Origin: Hydrogenophaga sp.
GTDB lineage: Bacteria; Pseudomonadota; Gammaproteobacteria; Burkholderiales; Burkholderiaceae_C
NCBI RefSeq assembly: GCF_030651625.1
Contig: NZ_JAUSCF010000027.1
Coordinates: forward strand, 1 to 64,000
Direction: 5' to 3'
Length of the DNA stretch: 64,000 nucleotides
The notes below the pieces were generated by a model. That model had not been told where the DNA came from. It saw only the letters and a list, made by a program, of their open reading frames with translations, and did no database searches. This document shows, one piece after another, positions 17,433 to 24,508 of the stretch (position 1 is the stretch's first letter; each line of letters starts with the position of its first letter). The translations under genes were made by a program, and so were the position numbers.

Positions 17433-18680
17433 ATGAAATCACCGAGTTCCACACCGCGCAGCCACGCCGGCCGCCATACCCAGCGCAGAGCCGGGTCGAT
17501 CCGCCGGCCCCGCATAGCGCTGGCGCTGGCGGGTGGTGGGCCACTGGGCGCCATCTATGAAATCGGTGCCCTTTGCGCACTCAGCGAATGCCTCCATGGG
17601 CTGGATTTCAACGATCTCGACCACTACGTGGGGGTGTCCGCCGGGGGCTTCATCGCTGCCGGCCTGGCCAATGGACTGACACCCAGGCAGCTCTGTGAAG
17701 TGTTCATTGAAGACTTGCCTACCGAGGAGAACTTCGATCCCTCCTGGCTGATGAAGCCTGCATGGCAGGAAATTGGCGGCCGGGTGCAGCGACTGCCCGG
17801 CCTGCTGGGAAGCGCGCTCTGGGCCTGGGGTGTGCAACGCAAGCCGCTGGCGAATGCCTTCGAACGAATGGGCGCCGCCCTGCCCACCGGTGTGCTGGAC
17901 AACGAGGCCATCCACCGCAAGATCGAGCAACTGTTTGCCCGCGAGGGGCGCACCAACGATTTTCGGCAACTCCGGGCGCGGCTCACACTGGTGGCAACCG
18001 AACTCGACACCGGCGATGCCGCACCCTTCGGCCGTCCAGGCTGGGACCATGTGCCCATCTCGCGCGCCGTGCAAGCCAGCGCCGCCCTGCCTGGTTTGTT
18101 TCCGCCGGTGCAGATCGACGGCAAGCACTATGTCGACGGCGCGCTCAAGAAGACCGTTCACGCCACGGTGGCGCTCGACGAAGGCATGGACCTGCTGCTG
18201 TGCCTGAACCCGCTGGTGCCGTTCCACGCCGATCCGCAAGCCCGCCAGCGCCACCGCATCCCTTCGCTGGTCGATGGCGGCCTGCCCACCGTGATGAGCC
18301 AGACCTTCCGGTCGATGATTCATTCGCGTCTGGAACTTGGCTTCAAGCACTACGAGCGTGCCTACCCGGACACCGACATCGTGCTGATCGAGCCCGACCA
18401 GCGCGACGCGGAGCTGTTCTTCGCCAACACCTTCAGCTACCGCCAGCGACGCGAACTGGCCGAACACGCCTACCAGCAGACGCGACGCACCCTGTACGCC
18501 CGCAGGCACGCACTCACGCCCGCCCTGAAGCGACACGGCGTGAGCCTTGATGCCGAAGCGACCCTGGCCAAAGGCATGCATCTCCTGCCGCCGAACAAGC
18601 GCACGCCCAGCGAATCGTCGGTGCACGCCATGGAGCGGCTGCACGCCACGCTGGACGACCTGCAGCACCACTTGACCTAG
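17433..18680 (+). CDS. Patatin-like phospholipase / lipase
   Basis: A 415-residue patatin-family acyl hydrolase with a Ser-Asp dyad: Ser69 in GVSAGG and Asp235 in YVDGALKK. The Gly-rich oxyanion loop (LALAGGGPLGA) is in front of it. It would release fatty acids from lipids and could mobilise storage lipid. The start is placed at 17433 because the earlier in-frame ATG (17391) lies inside the dyad at 17384-17398; with a -10 at 17420 the mRNA could be nearly leaderless. The TAG stop is the first three bases of the 270-bp element. Confidence 0.82.
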   Translation: MKSPSSTPRSHAGRHTQRRAGSIRRPRIALALAGGGPLGAIYEIGALCALSECLHGLDFNDLDHYVGVSAGGFIAAGLANGLTPRQLCEVFIEDLPTEENFDPSWLMKPAWQEIGGRVQRLPGLLGSALWAWGVQRKPLANAFERMGAALPTGVLDNEAIHRKIEQLFAREGRTNDFRQLRARLTLVATELDTGDAAPFGRPGWDHVPISRAVQASAALPGLFPPVQIDGKHYVDGALKKTVHATVALDEGMDLLLCLNPLVPFHADPQARQRHRIPSLVDGGLPTVMSQTFRSMIHSRLELGFKHYERAYPDTDIVLIEPDQRDAELFFANTFSYRQRRELAEHAYQQTRRTLYARRHALTPALKRHGVSLDAEATLAKGMHLLPPNKRTPSESSVHAMERLHATLDDLQHHLT

Positions 18681-18947
18681 GGCCTGTCAACACTATTTTT
18701 CCAAGATGCGTTGCGGATCAAAAAGGCCCTGCGCAAGGCGCGAAACGCAGCCGGGGTCGCCCCCCGGCAAGGCTTCGCAACGCCGCGCATGGCCTTTTTG
18801 GCCGCAACCCGAAGGGAATGGGTTGAAAACAGCGCCACTCGTTGTTGCACTCCTAGGCCAGACACCCAGTCTGGCCGTCGTCGTGCGCCTGGATTGGCGC
18901 TGTTTTCAACCCATTCGCACTTGGAAAAATAGTGTTGACAGGCCCTA
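18678..18947. mobile_element. 270-bp MITE-like element with perfect 28-bp inverted ends
   Basis: The ends are exact inverted repeats of 28 bases (18678-18705 and 18920-18947), starting TAGGGCCTGTCAACAC. Inside are two more long inverted pairs: GTTGCGG (18710-18716) with CCGCAAC (18802-18808), enclosing AAAAAGGCC and GGCCTTTTT, and a 22-bp pair at 18816-18837 and 18895-18916. A smaller GGCCAGAC/GTCTGGCC stem lies in the loop. No protein is encoded, so it would need a transposase in trans. CTAG occurs at both outer edges (18677-18680 and 18945-18948) and may be a target duplication or part of the ends. Confidence 0.75.
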
Positions 18948-18956
18948 GATGAAACA

Positions 18957-19028
18957 CCCCCGCGTCGCTTCGCGCCACCCCCTCAAGGGGGCACAACTTC
19001 GGGTCGGCAAAGCCGGATCCTGGGTGTC
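18957..19028 (+). repeat. GC-rich intergenic palindromic repeat, copy 3
   Basis: Forward copy: CGCGTCGCTTCGCGCC, CCCCCTCAAGGGGG, then GGCAAAGCCGGATCC. It lies directly after the 270-bp element. The rest of the gap to the tetR start shows nothing else clear. Confidence 0.65.
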
Positions 19029-19102
19029 GCTGATTGAAAGGCACGTCGCCCTGGAAGCGTTGCCTGCTTCGCGCTTTCCCCTCAGCACAGAGAAGACCTG
19101 AC

Positions 19103-19762
19103 ATGGCCAAAAAAGCCCCCAGGCGCACCGCGGAACGCATTCTGGAAGTCACGCTGGAACTGTTCAACCGGTTCGGCGAGCCCAATGTCTCCACCACGCT
19201 GATTTCGGCTGAACTCGGGATCAGCCCTGGCAACCTCTACTACCACTACCCGGCCAAAGACGAGCTCATCAACACCCTGTTCGAACGGTACGAACGGTCC
19301 CTGGGCGAGTTGCTCAATGCCAGCGACAACGTGCGCAACGTCGAAGACGCCTGGTTCTTCCTGCACTCGCTGTTCGAAATCATCTGGAACTACCGCTTCC
19401 TTTACCGCGACCTGAACGATCTGCTGTCCAAGAACCGCATGCTGGAAACGCACTTCCAGACGGTGCTGAAAAACAAGACCCGCGCGATTCGCCTGATGCT
19501 CTCGGGCATGAGCCGTGGTGGTGCAGTGGACATCGACACGCGGGAAGTCGAACCCACGGCCAACTGCATGGTCGTGGTGCTGACCTACTGGCTGAGCTTC
19601 GAATACGTGCGCGACCCGCGCAACGCCCTGGAGCCCGAGAACGCCCAGCAGGCGCTCCTGCGCGGCGCGCAGCATGTGCTGAATCTGCTGGCGCCCTATC
19701 TGGAAAGCAGCCAGCGCCAGCACCTGCTGCAGCTCACTGGCGCCTACCAGACCTCCGACTAG
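19103..19762 (+). CDS. TetR family transcriptional regulator
   Basis: A 219-residue TetR protein. The helix-turn-helix covers residues about 10-55 (ILEVTLELFNRFGEPNVSTTLIS then LGISPGNLYYHYPAKDELI). The C-terminal domain is long, with many aromatic residues (FFLHSLFEIIWNYRFLYRD), suggesting a hydrophobic ligand such as an acyl compound. The start at 19103 has AGAAG eight bases upstream. It lies 12 bases before a TPR-protein gene, so the two are probably co-transcribed. The ligand and targets are unknown. Confidence 0.88.
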   Translation: MAKKAPRRTAERILEVTLELFNRFGEPNVSTTLISAELGISPGNLYYHYPAKDELINTLFERYERSLGELLNASDNVRNVEDAWFFLHSLFEIIWNYRFLYRDLNDLLSKNRMLETHFQTVLKNKTRAIRLMLSGMSRGGAVDIDTREVEPTANCMVVVLTYWLSFEYVRDPRNALEPENAQQALLRGAQHVLNLLAPYLESSQRQHLLQLTGAYQTSD

Positions 19763-19774
19763 GGCCTGCCTACC

Positions 19775-20539
19775 ATGAGCGCCTGGATCGATTGCCCACA
19801 CCCTTCGCCGATCATCTTCGACGTCGAAGGGTTGAGCGCCCATTGGGCGCGCCTGCACAGAGGCGATGCCGAGCCGCTACCGACCCAGCCGGATCTGCTG
19901 CAAGCATGGGCGCTTTTCCACAATGGCGAGTTCCAACGCGCCACCCACGCAGCCCTGCTCCTGGGTGACGCTGGCACGAACCTGGCCAACAAGGCCACCT
20001 GCATCTACGCCAACTACCTTGAACCCAGCGAGCAGCGCAGGGAGGCACTGCTGCTGGAAGCAGCAGTGCGTGCAGAAGCGCTGCAGTCACGCCAGCCGGA
20101 CAACCCGGGCGCCTGGTACTGGCAGGCCTATGCGCTGGGGCGCTACAGCCAGGGCATCAGCGTGGCCAAGGCACTGGCCAACGGGCTCGGGGCGCGCATC
20201 AAGGGTGCGCTGGAAAAGGCCATTGAGCGCGCACCCCACCATGCAGACGCCCACCTCGCGCTCGCAACCTTTCACGCCGAAGTGATCGACAAAGTCGGCC
20301 ACCTGATCGGACGCATGACCTACGGCGCGACCGCAGAAGCCGGGCTGGCGCTGTACCGCAGGGCACATAGCCTCAACCCGGACTCCATCGTCACGTTGAC
20401 CGAACACGCCAGGGGTTTGCTCATGCTTCAGGGCAGGCGTCAGCTCGGCACCGCGGCAGAGCTGCAAGCCCGGGCAGCCGCCATTGAACCAATGGATGCG
20501 ATGGAACAGATTTATCTGGCGGCTGCGCGAGCGCAGTAA
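19775..20539 (+). CDS. TPR-repeat protein of unknown function
   Basis: A 254-residue, all-helical protein with degenerate TPR repeats in its middle and end (PGAWYWQAYALGRYSQG, PHHADAHLALATFHAEV, LYRRAHSLNPDSIVTLTEHARGLLML). No signal peptide or membrane segment is visible, so it is probably a cytoplasmic scaffold. It starts 12 bases after the tetR stop. I do not recognise a specific family. Confidence 0.75.
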   Translation: MSAWIDCPHPSPIIFDVEGLSAHWARLHRGDAEPLPTQPDLLQAWALFHNGEFQRATHAALLLGDAGTNLANKATCIYANYLEPSEQRREALLLEAAVRAEALQSRQPDNPGAWYWQAYALGRYSQGISVAKALANGLGARIKGALEKAIERAPHHADAHLALATFHAEVIDKVGHLIGRMTYGATAEAGLALYRRAHSLNPDSIVTLTEHARGLLMLQGRRQLGTAAELQARAAAIEPMDAMEQIYLAAARAQ

Positions 20540-20540
20540 C

Positions 20541-20595
20541 CCCAACGCCGCTTTCGACGTCACCCCCTGGAAGGGGGGCGTTGCCAGTGGCGCGG
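20541..20595 (+). repeat. GC-rich intergenic palindromic repeat, copy 4 (partial)
   Basis: Truncated forward copy with GCCGCTTTCGACGTC and CACCCCCTGGAAGGGGGGCG. It is cut at its right side, where the solo palindrome begins at 20597. Confidence 0.6.
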
Positions 20596-20596
20596 C

Positions 20597-20650
20597 TAGG
20601 GCCTGTCAACACTATTTTTTCAAGATGGAAAACAGTGTTGACAGGCCCTA
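20597..20650. repeat. Solo 54-bp palindrome related to the 270-bp element
   Basis: TAGGGCCTGTCAACACT (20597-20613) pairs perfectly with AGTGTTGACAGGCCCTA (20634-20650). The arm sequence equals the first 17 bases of the inverted ends of the 270-bp element at 18678. It looks like both ends joined with the interior deleted. As RNA it would fold into a strong hairpin in either direction, so it may also terminate transcription after the TPR gene. Confidence 0.75.
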
Positions 20651-20743
20651 AGCCGGCTGCAAGGCATCTCTGGAAGGGGCATTTACCCCGGGGAGAAATT
20701 CGTTGCCCTCTCATTCCGGGGCTTCTGAAGTTTGGGACTTGCG

Positions 20744-21844
20744 TCAGCTGCTCGCCAATCCTTCCACCGCCTGGAACAGGGCCTGCCGGGCCTGGGTGAC
20801 GACCTGTGCACGCCATTCGTCGGTATCCACATAGAACGTGGCCAGCATCTGTTGCTTGATCGCCAGCGTCAAAGCCTCGGGGGTTTCGCGGTGCAGGTGC
20901 AGCCAGTGGTCGGCGCGCAGGGCGTTGACCACGTCGGTGATGGGCACCGTGCCGTACTCCAGGGCAATGCCTGTGTAGGTGGCCTGCGGGCATTCTTGCG
21001 GCATGGCGCTCCACATCAGGCCGGTCAGCCTGGCGGAGGTGGAGGAACCATCGTAGATGGAGGTGACCGGGGTCTGGCCGCCACCGCCCCACCAGCGCCG
21101 GGCGCGTGCCACCGCTTCGGCGTTGTCATCGCCGGCAAAAATGCGCTCGCCCAGACCGCTCTGGCCCAGCCCGGTGTGCAGGTCGATCCAGGCGATGTGG
21201 CGGGCACGGGCACCATGGGTGCGCAGTACCTGGCGCAACGTCTGGTTGCTCCAGGTGGGTTCCGTGCCGCCATAGAACAGGCCATCGGCATATGCGTACT
21301 GGCCCTGAGAAACGGCAGCCTGGTACTGGTCGATGCCACGCTCGGCGATGAAGCGGGCAATGGCCGCCTCGTTGTCCGGGCTGGGGGGCCAGGTCTCTGG
21401 CAGCAGCAGGGCGTGCAGTTCGGCATAGGCCGCGTTCACAGGCAGGGGATGCGCAAAGTCCTGGAAGTTGCGGTTCAGGTCCACGTTCTCGTGGGTCACG
21501 CGCCGCACCCACGAAAAACCATGCGGATTGAGCGCATGGATATAGAGCACCGCCACGCCGGCTTGGCGGGCCTTGGCACGCCACTCGGCATCGTGTGTTG
21601 CAAACACCTGCACGCCGGAGCCGCAATAACCTTCCGCGCCGTGGCATGCGCTGCTGATCACCAGCAACCGCTCGGCATCTGGCGAACCGTCCAGCGCCAC
21701 ATCCATGGCCAGCACCTCGCCGTCACGACCGGTCAAAGGGTGGTTGTGGCTGGAGATGGCCATGCCGGCGATGGCGGCACCTTCCAGAAACTGCACGCGG
21801 GCGCGTGCATACGAAGCGGCAAACGCAGCCTGCACACCGATCAC
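20744..21844 (-). CDS. DUF2817 / M14-like carboxypeptidase-fold protein
   Basis: A 366-residue protein with zinc-peptidase-like motifs: SACHGAEGYCG (a His and Glu two residues apart, as in the M14 HxxE-type site), NLNPHG/NVDLNRNF-type Asn-Arg pairs, and a later DLHTG. This layout fits the DUF2817 group of the M14 superfamily. The start is GTG at 21844, overlapping the stop of the upstream amidohydrolase gene (GTGA), so the two are coupled. Inference: both enzymes may act on the same amide or peptide. Confidence 0.75.
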   Translation of the reverse strand: MIGVQAAFAASYARARVQFLEGAAIAGMAISSHNHPLTGRDGEVLAMDVALDGSPDAERLLVISSACHGAEGYCGSGVQVFATHDAEWRAKARQAGVAVLYIHALNPHGFSWVRRVTHENVDLNRNFQDFAHPLPVNAAYAELHALLLPETWPPSPDNEAAIARFIAERGIDQYQAAVSQGQYAYADGLFYGGTEPTWSNQTLRQVLRTHGARARHIAWIDLHTGLGQSGLGERIFAGDDNAEAVARARRWWGGGGQTPVTSIYDGSSTSARLTGLMWSAMPQECPQATYTGIALEYGTVPITDVVNALRADHWLHLHRETPEALTLAIKQQMLATFYVDTDEWRAQVVTQARQALFQAVEGLASS

Positions 21845-23058
21845 GCAGCGGCTCCGGCGCGCGGCTGGCCCAGCCACTTTTCACTCAGGCGCACCCAGAA
21901 AGTGGCGCCGAGGGGAATCAGGTCGTCGTTGAAGTCGTAGCTCGGGTTGTGCAGCATGCAGGGGCCCCCACCGTGACCCATCTCTCGGTGAGCGCCATCG
22001 CCGTTGGCAATGAAGGCATAGCAGCCGGGACGCGCCTGCAGCATGTAGGCAAAGTCTTCGGCACCCATGGTGGGCTCCTGGTCGACCACCTTGTCGGCAC
22101 CCACGATTTCGGCCATCACTTCGCGCGCAAACGCGGTCTCGGCCGGGTGGTTGATGGTGGGTGGATAGTTGCGCTTGAACTTGAACTCCACCGTGGCGCC
22201 GAACGCGGCACAGGTGTGTTCGGCGATTTCCTGCATGCGTTTCTCGATCAGGTCCAGCACCTCGTAGGTGAAGGTGCGCACCGTGCCCTGGATCTCGCAG
22301 CTGTCGGGCACCACGTTGGTGGCCTCGCCGGTGTGGATCATGGTGACCGAGATCACGCCGGCATCCACCGGCTTCTTGTTGCGCGTGATGATGGTCTGGA
22401 AGGCCTGCACCATCTGGCACGCGACCGGTATCGGATCGATACCGTTGTGCGGCAACGCGGCGTGCGCGCCTTTGCCACGGATGACGATGTGGAACTCGTT
22501 GCTCGACGCCATGACCGGACCCGTGCTGGCGGCGAAGGTGCCAACCGGCAACCCGGGCCAGTTGTGCATGCCGAACACGGCCTCCACAGGGAATTTGTCA
22601 AACAGCCCATCCTTGATCATTTCGCGGGCACCGCCACCGCCCTCTTCGGCTGGCTGGAAAATCAGATAGACGGTCCCGTCGAAATTGCGGTGTTTGGCGA
22701 AATGCTGTGCAGCGGCCAACAACATGGCGGTGTGCCCGTCGTGCCCACAGGCGTGCATCTTGCCGGCGTGCTGGCTGGCATGGGCGAAGGTGTTGTGTTC
22801 CTGCATGGGCAGTGCGTCCATGTCGGCGCGCAGGCCGATGGCACGCCCGCAGGCGCCGCCATCGCGGCCGTGCACCACCCCCACCAGGCCGGTGGTACCC
22901 AGGCCCCGATGCACCTCAATGCCCCATTCGGTCAGTTTGGCTGCGACCACCTCAGCCGTTCGAACCTCCTGAAAGCAGAGTTCCGGATGGGCGTGAATGT
23001 CTCGTCGGACGACCGCAATGGAAGCGGCCTGGGTCAGGATTGAATCGATGAGTTGCAT
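21841..23058 (-). CDS. M20D amidohydrolase (hippurate hydrolase-like)
   Basis: A 405-residue metal-dependent amidohydrolase of the M20D group, which removes acyl groups from N-acylated amino acids. Motifs: HAHPELCFQE, the Cys-containing metal site CGHDGHTAMLL, the catalytic Glu pair in QPAEEGGGG, and GKGAHAALPH in the dimerisation domain. A late MGAEDFAYML also fits. The ATG at 23058 begins a normal family N-terminus. It overlaps the DUF2817 gene by four bases. Confidence 0.92.
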   Translation of the reverse strand: MQLIDSILTQAASIAVVRRDIHAHPELCFQEVRTAEVVAAKLTEWGIEVHRGLGTTGLVGVVHGRDGGACGRAIGLRADMDALPMQEHNTFAHASQHAGKMHACGHDGHTAMLLAAAQHFAKHRNFDGTVYLIFQPAEEGGGGAREMIKDGLFDKFPVEAVFGMHNWPGLPVGTFAASTGPVMASSNEFHIVIRGKGAHAALPHNGIDPIPVACQMVQAFQTIITRNKKPVDAGVISVTMIHTGEATNVVPDSCEIQGTVRTFTYEVLDLIEKRMQEIAEHTCAAFGATVEFKFKRNYPPTINHPAETAFAREVMAEIVGADKVVDQEPTMGAEDFAYMLQARPGCYAFIANGDGAHREMGHGGGPCMLHNPSYDFNDDLIPLGATFWVRLSEKWLGQPRAGAAA

Positions 23059-23220
23059 GGGAGTCTCCCGGCGCTCAGGCGCCAGTCGTTATGAACAGTC
23101 ACCCATGGTACCCAACTGCTTCGACCGGTTGCCGTGCCAGGGGCGACAACCCTGCGCAGGTCGGGGCCGGCAAGCAGCCATCAGCAGCTGTCAACAACCC
23201 CCAGCAGTGATCGAGTGTGT

Positions 23221-24372
23221 TCAGCGACGAATTCGGCCATCGGCCGTCAGCAGCGTCAACTCGACGAACTTGGAGCCCGTGTGCTTGGCAGGGCCAAAGT
23301 CCACCGGAAATCCTCCCAGGTCCAGGTTGCGGATGCTTTGGACCGCATTGATGAAACCCTCCCGGGTCAGGCCGCGCCCTGCGCGGCGCACCGCTTCGGT
23401 GAACACCTTGGCGGCGACGAACCCTTCCATGCTGGAGTAATTCGGTGACTGACCCGTTTTGGCTTTCACGGCGGTCAGGTATTCGCCAGCCACCGGCGAA
23501 AGCGGCGTGTACGGAAAGGGCATGACCTGGCTCACCACCACACCCCGGGCGTCCTTGCCAAGCTCGTCCAGCAGCGCCTGCGTGCCCACGAAGGACACAT
23601 TGAAGAAGTTGCCCGCGAAACCTTGTTTGCGCGCAGCCCGGATGAAACTCGCACACGATTTGTAGGCGCTGATCTGGACGATGGCCTCTGGCCGCAGCGC
23701 CATGATGTCGCTCACGGCTTTGTCGACATCGACGGTGTTTCGCTCCACCGTCCCGATGGAAACAGGCTCGAGATTCGACTCCTTCAGTGCCCTGCTGACG
23801 CCCTCGAGGCCTGCCTTGCCGTAGGCATCGTTCTGGTAGAACACCGCGATCTTCTTGATGCCGGTGGAGAGGTTCTGCCGGACGATGGCGGCGGTTTCGT
23901 CAAAATACGAAGCCCGCACATGGATCGCATAGCGGTTGAAGGGTGTGCGCAGCACCTCGGCCCCGGTGAAGGGCGCAAAGAACGGCACCTTGGCCTCGGT
24001 GGCCAGCGGCAACGCCACCACCCCGGTGGGGGTGCCGATGTAGCCGAACAGTGCGAACACCCCTTCGTCGATCAGCTGGCGCGTGTTGGCGGCACAGCGC
24101 TCGGGCTCGTACCCGTCGTCCAGCCGCTTGATCTCGACGGTGCGGCCATTGACGCCTCCCCTGGCGTTCAGGGCCTCGAAATACAGCTGCGCCCCCAGGT
24201 AGAACTGCAACCCCAGTTGCTCGGCGGCGCCTGAAAACGGCGCTGATTGTCCAAGCAGGATTCGCGTGTCGGTCACGCCGGCACTCTGGGCCCCCGCCGT
24301 TCCCGCCCAGGTACCCAGGGCCGACGACCCAACCAGCTTACAGACCGCGGAAAGCGCTTGGCGACGGTGCAT
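23221..24372 (-). CDS. ABC-type amino-acid-like substrate-binding protein (LivK type)
   Basis: A 383-residue type I periplasmic binding protein with an N-terminal signal (MHRRQALSAVCKLVGSSALG). Landmarks are LLGQSAPFSGAAEQLG near the mature start, FGYIGTPTG, and FYQNDAYGKAG, the pattern of the branched-chain amino acid/amide binding proteins. No permease or ATPase genes are nearby, so it is an orphan that must share a transporter or act as a sensor. The start at 24372 follows AGGAGATTGCC. Confidence 0.9.
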   Translation of the reverse strand: MHRRQALSAVCKLVGSSALGTWAGTAGAQSAGVTDTRILLGQSAPFSGAAEQLGLQFYLGAQLYFEALNARGGVNGRTVEIKRLDDGYEPERCAANTRQLIDEGVFALFGYIGTPTGVVALPLATEAKVPFFAPFTGAEVLRTPFNRYAIHVRASYFDETAAIVRQNLSTGIKKIAVFYQNDAYGKAGLEGVSRALKESNLEPVSIGTVERNTVDVDKAVSDIMALRPEAIVQISAYKSCASFIRAARKQGFAGNFFNVSFVGTQALLDELGKDARGVVVSQVMPFPYTPLSPVAGEYLTAVKAKTGQSPNYSSMEGFVAAKVFTEAVRRAGRGLTREGFINAVQSIRNLDLGGFPVDFGPAKHTGSKFVELTLLTADGRIRR

Positions 24373-24508
24373 GGCAATCTCCTGATATGCTGACTTCCAG
24401 CTTTGACATCGTGGGCGCCGCAAGGGCGTTTCGGGAGCAGCATATAACATAAGAACCGCTCGCAGACCCACCTTTCCGACCCCCGGCGACAACGATCCGA
24501 CGTCCACC
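24373..24508. promoter_or_regulatory. Divergent promoter region
   Basis: A 136-base gap between the divergent binding-protein and molybdoenzyme genes. The AT-rich core CATATAACATAAGAA (24441-24455) stands out from the GC-rich surroundings and can provide -10-like sequences on both strands. No operator is recognised. Confidence 0.4.

Noticed and set aside
19759-19768. CTAGGGCCTG at the tetR stop as a third copy of the inverted-repeat element
   Set aside because: Only ten bases match and no inverted partner follows, so it is too short to call. It is mentioned only in connection with the stop codon.
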